From: Stratiolaelaps scimitus | Taxonomy: Eukaryota; Arthropoda; Arachnida; Mesostigmata; Laelapidae | Reading direction: 5' to 3' | DNA length: 64,000 nucleotides | NCBI GenBank assembly: GCA_019614645.1 | Contig: JABWDB010000014.1 | Coordinates: 1,984,001-2,048,000 of the forward strand | In this document: positions 63,907-64,000 of the stretch, in pieces | Position numbering within the stretch: the stretch's first letter is position 1 | Layout: each line of letters opens with the position of its first letter | Position numbers and translations under genes: made by a program | Notes under the pieces: generated by a model | The model's input: the letters and a program-made list of their open reading frames with translations, nothing else | Database searches by the model: none | Told to the model about the DNA's origin: nothing

Positions 63907-63991
63907 GCTTTTGGTGGCATTAAACTTAAACTTCTTCGGGCTGACTCTCAGCCAACATTTAACGTCCACGGTACCGCTTTTGGTGGCATTA
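63907..63991 (-). mobile_element. 53-bp 5'-truncated SINE, subfamily II, with perfect 16-bp target-site duplication
   Basis: GCTTTTGGTGGCATTA is present at 63907-63922 and again at 63976-63991. Between them lie 53 bp (63923-63975) which, on the minus strand, match the last part of the 10180-10373 SINE: GGTACCGTGGACGTTAAATG and on, through the hairpin GGCTGAGAGTCAGCC (63939-63953), to CCGAAGAAGTTTAAGTT. This is almost the minimum that still contains the tail hairpin. Confidence 0.88.
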
Positions 63992-64000
63992 GCACAAGTG

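Overview
This window is eukaryotic nuclear DNA, most likely from an arthropod. The evidence is the absence of dense open frames or operons, abundant (TA)n and CAG/CTG-type microsatellites, tRNA-derived SINE copies with target-site duplications, and a Tc1/mariner element. A chelicerate such as a mite is possible, but nothing in the sequence settles the taxon. I recognise no conserved host protein-coding gene. The window reads as intergenic or intronic DNA, and the many 60-200 codon frames are mostly chance or low-complexity frames; several open only from GTG or TTG.

Layout: 1-2450 is mixed unique DNA with an old SINE (336-598). 2451-3975 is triplet-rich. 3976-9100 is unique DNA with a 130-bp palindrome (7660-7789) and the best-looking anonymous exon candidate (7972-8383). 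9100-10165 is mixed, followed by a full-length SINE with target duplications (10180-10373). 10390-12000 is AT-rich. 12000-17000 and 19000-26900 are GC- and triplet-rich, separated by a second type of tRNA-derived retroelement (17206-17345). A degenerate Tc1-like transposon occupies 27028-28592. 31000-35350 is GC-rich with a possible TATA promoter near 33586. 35400-43000 is AT-rich with many microsatellites. 48000-50250 and 57100-59650 are further GC-rich islands. 53835-54085, 60530-60600 and 63923-63975 hold further SINE copies.

The most interesting content is a family of tRNA-derived SINEs whose 3' ends carry a short stem-loop with a six-base-pair stem and a three-base loop. Seven occurrences of this tail lie in the window, in two subfamilies, and the outermost stem pair covaries (A-T in one, G-C in the other). 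Two extremely 5'-truncated insertions (53 and 71 bp), each between target-site duplications, show that the tail end is the part kept on insertion. The Tc1-like element has 231-bp inverted repeats, each with an outer and an inner transposase-site-like repeat (IR/DR layout), but its transposase is destroyed by stops and frameshifts.
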